From Actinobacillus genomosp. 1 (GTDB taxonomy: Bacteria; Pseudomonadota; Gammaproteobacteria; Enterobacterales; Pasteurellaceae): a stretch of DNA of 64,000 bases. The stretch lies in NCBI RefSeq assembly GCF_029774175.1, contig NZ_CP103834.1, forward strand, positions 6,001-70,000, written 5' to 3'. Below the pieces are notes generated by a model, which was not told the DNA's origin, did no database searches, and saw only the letters and a list, made by a program, of their open reading frames with translations. This document shows positions 27,253 through 35,831 of this stretch, one piece after another (positions within the stretch are counted from its first letter, which is position 1; the number at the start of each line of letters is the position of its first letter). Both the position numbers and the translations under genes were made by a program.

Positions 27253-28827
27253 TTATTTTGTGAGTTTTTCTAAAAAGAATCTTCTTTCGAACGGATCAAG
27301 CGTAACGCCTTTTATATCATTATGCGTTGCGACATTTTGCTGATAATACACAATCGGGATAATCGGCAATTCATCATGAATAATTTGGCTAACGGTTTGT
27401 TTCAACTGTTTAGCTTTCTGAGGATCACGTTCCGTTTCAATTTTCTCTAGCGTCTGAGCTAATTGTTCATTGTTCCAGTTCATTACGCCCCAGTCACTGC
27501 CGCCTTTGGCATAATCCTGCACGATTACACCGAACGGATCGATGGTTTTACCATAGTTCAACGCATAGAGAGCCATTTCTAAGCTACCGTCTTTATGACC
27601 GGCAGGAATCTCACTCGAATTGCCGACAGAAACATTTACATCAATGCCAATTTGTCGCCATTGGGCTTGCAGAATGGTAGCAATAATCGGTAATTCAGGA
27701 CGATCCGAGAAGGTTCTTAATGTAAAACCGAACGGTTTTCCGGCTTTATCGGTTAATTTGCCTTCACTATTGAACTGGTAGCCGGCAGCGGTCAGATTTT
27801 GTTTGATTTTTACAATATCGACATTTTCATCTTTACTTGCTACACGCCAATCCGCAAAAGCTTTCGGTAAAATTTGATCGGCTACGCCATCTTTTATTTT
27901 TAATACTTGTTCGGCAATCGCTTTACGATCAATGGCTTGTGAAAGTGCTTGGCGGATCACTAAATCATTAAAGAACGGTTTGGCCGCATCCATTTTCATT
28001 TGGATAGTACGCGCAATAGAACTGCTGGTTACCGTTAAATTCGGGTCGGTTTTTAAACGTGCGACACTTGCCGTATCTAAATTAAACACTAAAGAAGTCG
28101 CATCACTTTGTGCCATTAATACACGGGTTTCGCTACGGCTGCTTGCCAAATAGTTTGCATGAATAACATTTGGTTTAGCTCCCCAATATTGTTCAAAACG
28201 AACCGCTTCAATTTTTTGCGGAGCTTCCACTTTAGTCGCTTTAAATGCACCGGTACCGATTAATTTCACTACTTCATTTTTTTCATTAAATGCTTCATTC
28301 GCCAAGATAATCGTTGAATAATGGGTTAAAAATGACGGAAACGGGACAAAAGATTTTGTTAATTTAAATTTAACTTGATTTTCGCTTACGGCGCTGATTT
28401 CTTGAATAAATGCTTTTTGTAAAATGCTTGGTTGGCTCATCAATAAATTGAGATTTTTTGCTACGGTTTGTGCATTTACTTTTTCACCGTTATGGAAAAC
28501 GGCATTGCGCAGAGTAAATGTCCACTCGGTTGCATCTTCATTACTGTGCCATTCGGTCGCTAATCCGGGCATTAATTCGCCTTGTTCATTTGCTTCAACT
28601 AAAGTTTCCGCTAAATTCATGCGTTGGAAAATAACGCCAGATTGAGTCGGGTGTAAGCTGTTTAATTCCCAAGGGGCAATTACGGTAACTTGAGTTAATT
28701 CGTTGTTTTTTAAGTTTTTAACCTCGCTATCTTTGTTACTTTGTTGGAGATTTTGCGCGGTAGATTTATCTTCGCAGCCAACAGCAAATAATGTCGTTGC
28801 CAGTAATGGAAGTAACCATTTTTTCAT
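27253..28827 (-). CDS. Family 5 substrate-binding lipoprotein of the ABC importer
   Basis: A 524-residue periplasmic binding protein. The signal peptide ends in the lipobox FAVGC (Cys18), so it is lipid-anchored. The body has family 5 blocks: LAETLVEAN, LATEWHSNEDATEWTFTLRNAVFHNGEKV, and IRQALSQAIDRKAIAEQVL. Family 5 includes peptide, nickel and other oligomer binders; nothing visible settles the ligand. Peptide uptake and nickel uptake (relevant if the strain makes urease) are both possible. First gene of a four-gene minus-strand operon. Confidence 0.92.
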   Translation of the reverse strand: MKKWLLPLLATTLFAVGCEDKSTAQNLQQSNKDSEVKNLKNNELTQVTVIAPWELNSLHPTQSGVIFQRMNLAETLVEANEQGELMPGLATEWHSNEDATEWTFTLRNAVFHNGEKVNAQTVAKNLNLLMSQPSILQKAFIQEISAVSENQVKFKLTKSFVPFPSFLTHYSTIILANEAFNEKNEVVKLIGTGAFKATKVEAPQKIEAVRFEQYWGAKPNVIHANYLASSRSETRVLMAQSDATSLVFNLDTASVARLKTDPNLTVTSSSIARTIQMKMDAAKPFFNDLVIRQALSQAIDRKAIAEQVLKIKDGVADQILPKAFADWRVASKDENVDIVKIKQNLTAAGYQFNSEGKLTDKAGKPFGFTLRTFSDRPELPIIATILQAQWRQIGIDVNVSVGNSSEIPAGHKDGSLEMALYALNYGKTIDPFGVIVQDYAKGGSDWGVMNWNNEQLAQTLEKIETERDPQKAKQLKQTVSQIIHDELPIIPIVYYQQNVATHNDIKGVTLDPFERRFFLEKLTK

Positions 28828-28986
28828 CTGAATTTCCCTTATTTTTAGTCAAGTATTTGATGGTGAGCAATTCTAACATAAAACCATAAAAAAATAATAG
28901 CTATTAGCTTATAAAATCAATAAAAAAATAATGGAATAAGTAAAGGTATGAGTGATGATGATAATGAATGGATTAAAAATGAGAAA

Positions 28987-29029
28987 AAGCGGTCATTTTG
29001 TAAGATTTTTCGACAAAATGACCGCTTGT
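28987..29029 (-). terminator. Inverted USS pair terminator of prfC
   Basis: AAGCGGTCATTTTG (28987-29000) pairs perfectly over 14 bases with CAAAATGACCGCTT (29014-29027). Read on the minus strand the stem is followed by TTTTTCTC. It lies 13 bases beyond the prfC stop and separates it from the importer operon. Confidence 0.88.
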
Positions 29030-29041
29030 TTAGTTAAAAGA

Positions 29042-30622
29042 TTAATGCTCGCGTGTTTTAAAGAAGCTTACATCCGGATAGCGTTCTTGCGCCAGATTTA
29101 AGTTCACCATAGTCGGTGCGATATAAGTCAAGTTATCGCCACCGTCTAATGCAAGGTTTTGTTCGTTTTTGCGTTTAAACTCTTCGAATTTCTTCGCATC
29201 CTTACATTCAACCCAACGGGCAGTTGCCACGTTTACCGCTTCGTAAATCGCTTCCACGTTATATTCGGTTTTTAGACGAGAAACTACCACATCAAACTGA
29301 AGCACACCGACCGCACCTACAATTAAGTCATTGTTCATTAACGGACGGAACACCTGTACCGCACCTTCTTCCGAAAGTTGAACTAAACCTTTCAGCAATT
29401 GTTTTTGTTTAAGCGGATCTTTCAAACGAATACGGCGGAACAGTTCCGGTGCAAAGTTCGGAATACCGGTAAATTTCATCACTTCACCTTGAGTGAAGGT
29501 GTCGCCGATTTGGATTGTGCCGTGGTTATGTAAACCGATAATATCGCCGGCATAGGCTTCTTCAGCGTGTGAACGATCGCCTGCCATAAAGGTTAAGGCA
29601 TCGGAAATCACGACATCTTTGCCGATACGTACGTGTTTGAGCTTCATACCTTTTTCGTATTTGCCTGATACAACGCGCATAAATGCCACTCGGTCACGGT
29701 GTTTCGGATCCATATTCGCTTGGATCTTAAATACGAACCCTGAGAATTTTTCTTCACTTGATTCAACCGTGCGCACATCGGTTTGACGTGCTTGCGGTTT
29801 TGGCGCCCATTCGGTTAAACCGTCTAAGAAATGATCCACGCCGAAGTTACCTAATGCGGTACCGAAAAAGACCGGTGTGAGTTCGCCGTTGATAAAGGCT
29901 TCATGATCAAATTCGTTTGATGCACCTTGTACCAGTTCTAATTCTTCACGTAACTGGTTAGCTAAATCATCACCGACCGCAGCATCAAGTTCCGGGCTGT
30001 TTAAACCTTTTACGATACGTACTTCTTGAATAGTTGAGCCTTGACCGGATTGGTAAAGATAGGTTTCGTCCTTCGCAATATGATATACGCCTTTAAATAA
30101 TTTACCGCAACCAATCGGCCATGTGATTGGAGCACAACGGATTTTTAGGACGCTTTCAACCTCATCTAATAACTCCATTGGATCACGAATATCACGGTCG
30201 AGTTTATTCATAAAGGTTAAAATTGGCGTATCACGCAGACGAGTAACTTCCATTAATTTAATCGTACGTTCCTCGACACCTTTCGCACTATCGATAACCA
30301 TTAAACAGCTATCTACTGCAGTCAATGTACGGTAAGTATCTTCAGAGAAGTCCTCATGTCCGGGGGTATCCAATAAATTAACTAAACAATTATTGTAAGG
30401 AAATTGCATGACGGACGTTGTAATAGAGATACCACGTTGTTTTTCCATTTCCATCCAGTCCGATTTGGCATGTGTGCTTGAGCCTTTTCCTTTCACCGAA
30501 CCGGCGGTTTGGATTGCATTTCCGTAAAGTAAAACTTTTTCGGTTATGGTGGTTTTACCCGCATCGGGGTGAGAAATAATCGCAAAGGTACGACGTTTAT
30601 TGACTTCTTGTGGATATGACAT
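29042..30622 (-). CDS. prfC: Peptide chain release factor 3
   Basis: RF3 is the GTPase that ejects RF1/RF2 from the ribosome after termination. The 526-residue protein has G1 SHPDAGKTT near residues 17-25, RGISITTSVMQF (switch I), DTPGHEDFSEDTYRTL (G3) and NKLDRD (G4), then the beta-barrel domains. Length matches E. coli (529). Its leader of about 190 bases contains two hairpins, one terminator-like. Confidence 0.98.
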   Translation of the reverse strand: MSYPQEVNKRRTFAIISHPDAGKTTITEKVLLYGNAIQTAGSVKGKGSSTHAKSDWMEMEKQRGISITTSVMQFPYNNCLVNLLDTPGHEDFSEDTYRTLTAVDSCLMVIDSAKGVEERTIKLMEVTRLRDTPILTFMNKLDRDIRDPMELLDEVESVLKIRCAPITWPIGCGKLFKGVYHIAKDETYLYQSGQGSTIQEVRIVKGLNSPELDAAVGDDLANQLREELELVQGASNEFDHEAFINGELTPVFFGTALGNFGVDHFLDGLTEWAPKPQARQTDVRTVESSEEKFSGFVFKIQANMDPKHRDRVAFMRVVSGKYEKGMKLKHVRIGKDVVISDALTFMAGDRSHAEEAYAGDIIGLHNHGTIQIGDTFTQGEVMKFTGIPNFAPELFRRIRLKDPLKQKQLLKGLVQLSEEGAVQVFRPLMNNDLIVGAVGVLQFDVVVSRLKTEYNVEAIYEAVNVATARWVECKDAKKFEEFKRKNEQNLALDGGDNLTYIAPTMVNLNLAQERYPDVSFFKTREH

Positions 30623-30649
30623 GCTTTTCTCTAGATTAAAATTAAGACA

Positions 30650-30724
30650 AAAAAGGGTGGACGTACCACCTTAAAAATATTGATCTATTTTCGCTGATTT
30701 ATGCTTTGAGGACAACCTAAGCAC
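30650..30724 (-). promoter_or_regulatory. Structured leader upstream of prfC
   Basis: On the minus strand TGCTTAGG pairs with CCTCAAAGCA (30702-30723, one bulge). Further downstream GGTGG-TACGT-CCACC (about 30656-30670) is followed by CTTTTTTG. The second hairpin plus T run looks like an intrinsic terminator placed about 30 bases before the prfC start codon, so it may act as an attenuator or as the end of a short leader transcript. Confidence 0.45.
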
Positions 30725-30818
30725 GCAAATTTATTCAAATTACGTGACAAGCGGTTCGATTTATTTCAAAATTTGTAAAAAGATTAAAAAATGTTCATTA
30801 AAAATAAGGGAGTGACCA

Positions 30819-31283
30819 ATGGAGTGGTTTATCTATGCTTTACGCAATACTTTTAATTATCAAGGTAGAGCGAAACGAGCCGAATTTATTTGGTTTATTC
30901 TGATTTATGAATTAAGCGATTGGGCGATTGTGCTGATTGCCAAGCTCGCTTTTGCTTTACGTTTAATACATCTTTCCGATGATCTGCATATTTTAAATAG
31001 CCTTTTAGATATTTTATTGTTGCTACCGATGTCTAGCGTAACGGTAAGGCGGCTACATGATTTAGGTTATTCCGGTTGGTGGCAATCTTATTTAGTGACG
31101 ATTAATTTGGTGGCTTTGACATTAACTTATCTCATACCTAAATATCGTTTAGATGAAATATTAAGTGGCGGTTTAGGAATATTTTGGTCACTGCTTTTGA
31201 TTATTTATCTTATACAAATCTTTTACTTAATGTTGAAGCGAGGGCAATCTTTTACCAATCGTTATGGTCAGCAGCCCGACTAG
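30819..31283 (+). CDS. DUF805 inner-membrane protein (first of a tandem pair)
   Basis: A 154-residue protein with about four membrane segments. It opens MEWFIYALRNTFNYQGRAKRAEFIWF, the conserved DUF805 start (aromatic tract, then a basic R-A-x-R-x-E turn). It also has SVTVRRLHDLGYSGWW, the second family hallmark. Function of DUF805 is not known. An AAGGGAG Shine-Dalgarno precedes the ATG. A related gene follows 48 bases downstream, so the pair arose by duplication and is probably co-transcribed. Confidence 0.88.
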   Translation: MEWFIYALRNTFNYQGRAKRAEFIWFILIYELSDWAIVLIAKLAFALRLIHLSDDLHILNSLLDILLLLPMSSVTVRRLHDLGYSGWWQSYLVTINLVALTLTYLIPKYRLDEILSGGLGIFWSLLLIIYLIQIFYLMLKRGQSFTNRYGQQPD

Positions 31284-31331
31284 TTAGAATAACAAGCGGC
31301 TTTTATTATCTAAATAAGGAGTTAGTTTAAA

Positions 31332-31847
31332 ATGAATTGGTTTTTATTCGCGCTGAAGAATACCTTTAACTTTAGAGATCGTGCCAGACGCAGGGAATAC
31401 GGCTGGTTTTATTTAATCAATATTTTGATTGTCATTACATTTAATATTTTAGTCAGTGTATGTGTTGCTATCGGCTTAGAAAATCTCGGTATCGGCTTAA
31501 ATTCCTTGTCATATTTCTATCAGTTGATTACTGCGGTTACGGCAATCAGTCTTACCACCCGCCGTTTACATGATTTGGGGTGGTCTGGCTGGTGGCAATT
31601 ATTGCCTTATGCCGTTGCCGCAATGTTCGGGGTGGCGACGATGTTCTCTTTAGAGAAAGAGTTAGGCGGAGCAATTACCGGAACGGAATATGCGTTATAC
31701 GGTTTAACCGTTTTCGGCAGTATTGCGGTTATTGCTTTTTCATTACTGCTTTTATTTAAAGACGGACAACGTTTTAGCAATAAATACGGCGAAGATCCGA
31801 AAGCGGTTAAAAACAACAGAGAAGTGACAAATTCATTAGCTGTATAA
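31332..31847 (+). CDS. DUF805 inner-membrane protein (second of a tandem pair)
   Basis: A 171-residue paralogue of the preceding protein: NWFLFALKNTFNFRDRARRREYGWF at the start and SLTTRRLHDLGWSGWWQLLPY in the middle mirror its neighbour. About four membrane helices are predicted, then a polar C-terminal tail (KDGQRFSNKYGEDPKAVKNN) that also ends the first protein in shorter form. Role unknown; E. coli YhaH and YhaI are members of the same family. A strong terminator follows. Confidence 0.88.
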   Translation: MNWFLFALKNTFNFRDRARRREYGWFYLINILIVITFNILVSVCVAIGLENLGIGLNSLSYFYQLITAVTAISLTTRRLHDLGWSGWWQLLPYAVAAMFGVATMFSLEKELGGAITGTEYALYGLTVFGSIAVIAFSLLLLFKDGQRFSNKYGEDPKAVKNNREVTNSLAV

Positions 31848-31861
31848 ATTCAGTAAAATCG

Positions 31862-31892
31862 GGGCATTTTCCTTGTAGAAAATGCCCTTTTT
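31862..31892 (+). terminator. Intrinsic terminator after the DUF805 pair
   Basis: GGGCATTTTC (31862-31871), a 6-base loop, GAAAATGCCC (31878-31887), then TTTTT. The stem is perfect over 10 bases. Confidence 0.92.
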
Positions 31893-31968
31893 GCCTACAA
31901 TAACAACTTTTCATTTTAGGGCTTTTCCCTGTTAATCGAGTAGGACAGATAATTAAATAGGACAGAGA

Positions 31969-32553
31969 ATGTCGCAAATTAAACTTATCGTTGGATTAGC
32001 GAATCCGGGGGCGAAATACGAAGATACTCGCCATAACGCCGGTGAATGGCTAATTAATGAAATTGCCCGTCAATTTAACGTCAGCTTAAAAGAAGAAGCC
32101 AAATTCTTCGGCAAAGTCGCTAAAATTAATGCCGCCAGCGGAGAAGTCCGCTTGCTTGTGCCAACGACCTTTATGAATTTAAGCGGTAAAGCGGTCGGTG
32201 CTTTAGCTAATTTCTATCGGATTAAACCGGAAGAAATTTTAGTCGCTCACGATGAATTGGATTTACCACCCGGCGTGGCAAAAATTAAGCAGGGTGGCGG
32301 TCACGGCGGACATAACGGTTTGAAAGATATTATTGCCAGCCTTGGCAACAGTAATAATTTCTACCGTGTACGTATCGGTATCGGGCATCCGGGCAGTAAA
32401 GAATTGGTTGCCGGTTATGTATTGGGTAAACCAAGTCCGCAGGATCAAGAAAAAATTAATGCGGCGGTGGATGAAGCCGGTCGCTGTATAGATGTTTTAT
32501 TTAAAGACGGTGTGACGAAAGCAACTAATCGTCTCAACAGCTTTAAGGCATAA
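31969..32553 (+). CDS. pth: Peptidyl-tRNA hydrolase
   Basis: Pth frees tRNA from peptidyl-tRNA dropped by stalled ribosomes. The 194-residue protein has GLANPGAKYEDTRHNAG with catalytic His22, HDELDLPPG, and GGGHGGHNGLKDI, all active-site segments. Size equals the E. coli enzyme. It is followed by ychF, a common pairing in gammaproteobacteria, but a large nested inverted repeat lies between them. Confidence 0.98.
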   Translation: MSQIKLIVGLANPGAKYEDTRHNAGEWLINEIARQFNVSLKEEAKFFGKVAKINAASGEVRLLVPTTFMNLSGKAVGALANFYRIKPEEILVAHDELDLPPGVAKIKQGGGHGGHNGLKDIIASLGNSNNFYRVRIGIGHPGSKELVAGYVLGKPSPQDQEKINAAVDEAGRCIDVLFKDGVTKATNRLNSFKA

Positions 32554-32562
32554 TGTTATTTC

Positions 32563-32661
32563 CACGGAAGAATCGGATAGCATAAACAAGCGGTTATTTT
32601 CTTTTAGAAATTTGCAAATTTTTAGCAAAATCAGACCGCTTTATTTCGATATTCTTCCGTG
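32563..32661. repeat. Nested inverted repeat between pth and ychF
   Basis: Outer arms CACGGAAGAAT (32563-32573) and ATTCTTCCGTG (32651-32661) are perfect complements of 11 bases. Inside them an inverted USS pair AAGCGGT (32588-32594) / ACCGCTT (32635-32641) surrounds a further AAATTTGCAAATTT palindrome. The whole forms one ~100-base hairpin. Confidence 0.75.
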
Positions 32662-32687
32662 TATTCCGTGAAAATTAAGAGGAAATT

Positions 32688-33779
32688 ATGGGATTTAAAT
32701 GTGGTATCGTGGGTTTACCGAACGTAGGTAAATCAACGCTTTTCAATGCTTTAACCAAAGCCGGTATTGAAGCGGCTAACTATCCGTTCTGTACTATCGA
32801 ACCGAATACCGGTGTGGTACCGATGCCGGACCCACGCTTAGACGCATTAGCGGAAATCGTTAAACCTGAGCGTGTATTGCCAACTACGATGGAATTTGTG
32901 GACATTGCCGGTTTAGTTGCCGGTGCAAGTAAAGGTGAAGGCTTAGGTAATAAATTCTTAGCGAATATTCGTGAAACCGATGCGATCGGTCACGTGGTAC
33001 GTTGTTTTGAAAATGACGACATCGTACACGTTGCCGGTAAAATTGATCCGGCGGATGATATTGAAATCATCAATACCGAACTTGCGTTAGCGGATTTAGA
33101 CAGTTGCGAACGTGCGATTCAACGTTTACAAAAACGTGCGAAAGGCGGCGACAAAGACGCAAAATTCGAATTATCAATTATGGAAAAAATCTTACCGGTA
33201 CTTGAAAATGCCGGAATGATTCGTTCTGTTGATTTAGATAAAGATGAATTACACGCAATCAAAGGTTATAACTTCTTAACCTTAAAACCGACCATGTATA
33301 TTGCGAACGTAAATGAAGACGGTTTTGAAAATAACCCGTATTTAGATCGCGTACGTGAAATTGCTGAAAAAGAAGGTGCGGTAGTGGTGCCGGTATGTGC
33401 AGCGATTGAGTCGGAAATTGCCGAATTAGACGACGAAGAAAAAGTCGAGTTTTTACAAGATTTAGGCATTGAAGAACCGGGCTTAAACCGTGTAATTCGT
33501 GCCGGTTACCGTTTATTAAACCTACAAACTTACTTTACTGCGGGTGTAAAAGAAGTGCGTGCTTGGACGGTTTCCGTCGGTGCGACCGCACCGAAAGCGG
33601 CGGCGGTTATTCATACCGATTTTGAAAAAGGCTTTATTCGTGCGGAAGTTATCGCTTATGATGATTTTATTCAGTTTAAAGGCGAAAACGGTGCGAAAGA
33701 TGCCGGTAAATGGCGTTTGGAAGGAAAAGATTATATCGTGCAAGACGGCGATGTAATGCACTTCCGCTTTAACGTATAA
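32688..33779 (+). CDS. ychF: Ribosome-associated ATPase YchF (Obg-like ATPase 1 family)
   Basis: A P-loop protein of the Obg family that prefers ATP over GTP and binds ribosomes. The 363-residue protein has GLPNVGKST (Walker A, residues 8-16), FVDIAGLVAGASKGEGLGNKFL (G3 region), a coiled-coil helical insert, and a C-terminal TGS domain (about 280-363). AGAGGAA precedes the ATG. Length matches E. coli YchF exactly. Confidence 0.97.
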   Translation: MGFKCGIVGLPNVGKSTLFNALTKAGIEAANYPFCTIEPNTGVVPMPDPRLDALAEIVKPERVLPTTMEFVDIAGLVAGASKGEGLGNKFLANIRETDAIGHVVRCFENDDIVHVAGKIDPADDIEIINTELALADLDSCERAIQRLQKRAKGGDKDAKFELSIMEKILPVLENAGMIRSVDLDKDELHAIKGYNFLTLKPTMYIANVNEDGFENNPYLDRVREIAEKEGAVVVPVCAAIESEIAELDDEEKVEFLQDLGIEEPGLNRVIRAGYRLLNLQTYFTAGVKEVRAWTVSVGATAPKAAAVIHTDFEKGFIRAEVIAYDDFIQFKGENGAKDAGKWRLEGKDYIVQDGDVMHFRFNV

Positions 33780-33803
33780 TGTGCAAAAAATAGCTGAAAT
33801 TTG

Positions 33804-33838
33804 ACCGCTTGTTAGAGAGTACAAGCGGTTATTTTTTA
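33804..33838 (+). terminator. Inverted USS pair terminator of ychF
   Basis: ACCGCTTGT (33804-33812) and ACAAGCGGT (33821-33829) form a perfect 9-bp stem around an 8-base loop, followed by TATTTTTTA. Here the two USS copies point away from each other (tail to tail), unlike most pairs in this window. Confidence 0.8.
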
Positions 33839-33851
33839 GGAGAAATTTACT

Positions 33852-34289
33852 ATGGAACTCAAACTTCCCCCGCCGCTTTTATTTATTCTGTCTCTTATAT
33901 TGATATATCTTTTACCTCAAGCTGAGGTTGATTTTATTCCCAAAATATTCAGTTATTTATTTTTATTGCTGAGTGCCATTGTCGGCTTGATGAGTGTTTA
34001 TGCGTTTTTTAAAGTGAAAACCGCATTTACACCGTTAGATCCTGAGCAAACAAATACGCTTGTTATTCAAGGGATTTATCGAATCAGTCGTAACCCGATG
34101 TATTTATCGCTGGTTTTGGCATTGATTGCGTGGGGAATTTGGTTGAACAGCTATTTTGCTATTTTAGTGATTGTCGGATTTATGTGGTATATCGATCGTT
34201 TTCAAATTATTCCGGAAGAGCGCATATTAGCAAAAAAATTCGGGCAAGCTTTTATCGATTATCAAGCGAAAGTTCGTAAATGGCTATAA
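33852..34289 (+). CDS. Small membrane methyltransferase-like protein (ICMT/PEMT family)
   Basis: A 145-residue protein with about four membrane helices. The conserved segment GIYRISRNPMYLSLVLALIAWG and the C-terminal PEERILAKKFGQAFIDYQAKVRKWL match the isoprenylcysteine carboxyl methyltransferase / phospholipid methyltransferase superfamily, where the Asn-Pro-Met-Tyr and Glu-Glu motifs help bind S-adenosylmethionine. Bacterial substrates of these short members are mostly unknown. AGGAG precedes the start. A bidirectional terminator follows. Confidence 0.85.
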   Translation: MELKLPPPLLFILSLILIYLLPQAEVDFIPKIFSYLFLLLSAIVGLMSVYAFFKVKTAFTPLDPEQTNTLVIQGIYRISRNPMYLSLVLALIAWGIWLNSYFAILVIVGFMWYIDRFQIIPEERILAKKFGQAFIDYQAKVRKWL

Positions 34290-34300
34290 CCGGATACAAA

Positions 34301-34326
34301 AAAACCTCGATTGCTCGAGGTTTTTG
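34301..34326. terminator. Bidirectional terminator
   Basis: AAACCTCGA-TTGC-TCGAGGTTT with A and T tracts on either side, lying between two convergent genes; it can end transcripts from both. Confidence 0.9.
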
Positions 34327-34339
34327 TTTATTTCAACCG

Positions 34340-34615
34340 TTATTTGAATTCATAACGACGAATTGTCGTTAAATCGGAATCTTTTTGTTCGGTTTTTTCT
34401 GATAGATTCACGCGAGCTCCAACGGTAGCGTGCGGATCATTATTACGGGTAAGCGTAACAACTTCGCCACTATCTTTTTGAACGGTTAATTCAACACTGT
34501 CTTGAGATAAATTTTTACTGCTTAACACTGTTGCATTACCTTTATTTGCATAGAAATCTTGAGTACAAGCTGCAAGTGTAACAGTCGCTAATAGAGCAAA
34601 AGAAATTTTTTTCAT
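34340..34615 (-). CDS. Small lipoprotein, function unknown
   Basis: A 91-residue protein with a lipoprotein signal peptide: MKKISFALLATVTLAAC, lipobox LAAC, modified Cys17. The mature part is short, polar and probably beta-rich (TVLSSKNLSQDSVELTVQKDSGEVVTLTRNND). AAGGA precedes the ATG. It follows the Pcp-like lipoprotein gene by 30 bases on the same strand, and both mature domains contain a strand with DSGEVV or DDGKEIVVV, so they may be related and work together in the envelope. I do not recognise the family. Confidence 0.75.
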   Translation of the reverse strand: MKKISFALLATVTLAACTQDFYANKGNATVLSSKNLSQDSVELTVQKDSGEVVTLTRNNDPHATVGARVNLSEKTEQKDSDLTTIRRYEFK

Positions 34616-34645
34616 TATGTAATTATCCTTAGGAGATAAATTAAT

Positions 34646-35110
34646 TTAAAGAACAGATACGTTTAGATCCGAGTTTGAACCTACGATTCTAACACGTTTG
34701 CCGGGCACGAAACCATCTTCTTTTTTCTGTACAACCACGATTTCTTTGCCGTCGTCTTTACGAATCACCATTTCTAATGAAGAAACTTGAGTCGCTTTTT
34801 CTTCAACTGTGCTACCGATAATTGCACCGGCAACCGCGCCGACAGCTGTCGCTACCGCACGACCGCTACCGCCACCGATAGTTGAACCGGCAACGCCGCC
34901 AAGAGCACCGCCGCCAAGCGTTCCTAATACACCTTGGTTATCCGCCTGAATTTTTACATCACGAACAGAAACGATGGTACCGTAGCTGATTGAACGCGCT
35001 TCTTTCGCTTGGCTTGAGCTGTAAACACTACCGCTATAAATATCGGTATTGGCACAACCTACAAGAGTTAAACTTGCAAACAAAGCCGCTGCTAAACTAA
35101 ATTTTTTCAT
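34646..35110 (-). CDS. Outer-membrane lipoprotein with glycine zipper (Pcp/SlyB family)
   Basis: A 154-residue lipoprotein from the ATG at 35110, preceded by GGAGAAG; an upstream in-frame start at 35125 adds five residues but lacks such a site. Lipobox LVGC. The middle part has glycine-zipper repeats (LGGGALGGVAGSTIGGGSGRAVATAVGAVAGAIIG, quoted in part) typical of the SlyB/Pcp 17-kDa surface antigen family. Haemophilus Pcp was named for cross-reaction with PAL. Its precise role in envelope stability is unsettled. Confidence 0.88.
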   Translation of the reverse strand: MKKFSLAAALFASLTLVGCANTDIYSGSVYSSSQAKEARSISYGTIVSVRDVKIQADNQGVLGTLGGGALGGVAGSTIGGGSGRAVATAVGAVAGAIIGSTVEEKATQVSSLEMVIRKDDGKEIVVVQKKEDGFVPGKRVRIVGSNSDLNVSVL

Positions 35111-35136
35111 ATTTTTCTTCTCCAATGAAAAATTGC

Positions 35137-35733
35137 TCAGAAATTACTCTCTGAATGAATAATTTCAGTTATACCATAAGGGTGGAGCTTTAGACAACAA
35201 AGATTACAATAAGTTTTGTTTTTTAATGAAATTGCAATACTTGGATTCGGTAAACGCTCGCCCTCTACTTGCGGCTGACTGATTTTAAGCTCGAGATTGG
35301 CATTAATCGTTAAATGAAACTGTTTTAAGGTGCGCTGAACCCATTGCTCAACCGTCTCGTTTGGCTTCATCGGATAAACGATTTCAATATGTTCCCAACC
35401 TTGTTGCGGATAAACTTTATCTTTAGGAAACGGTAATTCGATAATTGAAACCGCTTGCCCTAAAAAAGATAACGGCTGACTGAGTTTGATAAGGGCTATC
35501 GGTCGTCCGTTGACTTCGCTTTCTTTTAATAATTCGCCGTGTTCGAGCAAGAACGAACTCCATTGTTCAGCGGTATATTGTTCATTCATTCTGACTGCCA
35601 AATGGTCAATCTCAAACTGATTTAAATCCAACATTGCTAAGTGTGCAATTTGCTGAATTTTTTGTTGAAATTCAGAAAAATCGCCAAAATAAGCGGTCAT
35701 TTTCTCGTAAAATTTTGCATTTTCTTGTATCAT
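35137..35733 (-). CDS. yecM: YecM-like VOC-fold protein
   Basis: A 198-residue protein matching YecM: FEIDHLAVRMN near residue 40, GRPIALIKLSQPL, SIIELPFPKDKVYPQQGWEHIEIVYP, and LPNPSIAISLKNKTYCNLCCLKLHP near the C-terminus. The fold is of the glyoxalase/VOC type with putative metal ligands (His, Glu), but no reaction is established. It is divergent from argS, as in E. coli where yecM neighbours argS, which supports the call. Confidence 0.85.
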   Translation of the reverse strand: MIQENAKFYEKMTAYFGDFSEFQQKIQQIAHLAMLDLNQFEIDHLAVRMNEQYTAEQWSSFLLEHGELLKESEVNGRPIALIKLSQPLSFLGQAVSIIELPFPKDKVYPQQGWEHIEIVYPMKPNETVEQWVQRTLKQFHLTINANLELKISQPQVEGERLPNPSIAISLKNKTYCNLCCLKLHPYGITEIIHSESNF

Positions 35734-35831
35734 AGAGCGTTTTCCCTTTCGAGTGCGAATTGAGGCACTATTCGGATTTTTTAAATGTAATATCGTGCAA
35801 AAAATTGCACGTAGAAAAAGGTTATATATTC

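Noticed and set aside
30656..30670. T-box-like leader for prfC (GGTGGTAC word)
   Set aside because: T-box leaders are essentially a feature of Gram-positive bacteria and control aminoacyl-tRNA genes; the specifier and antiterminator structure is absent.
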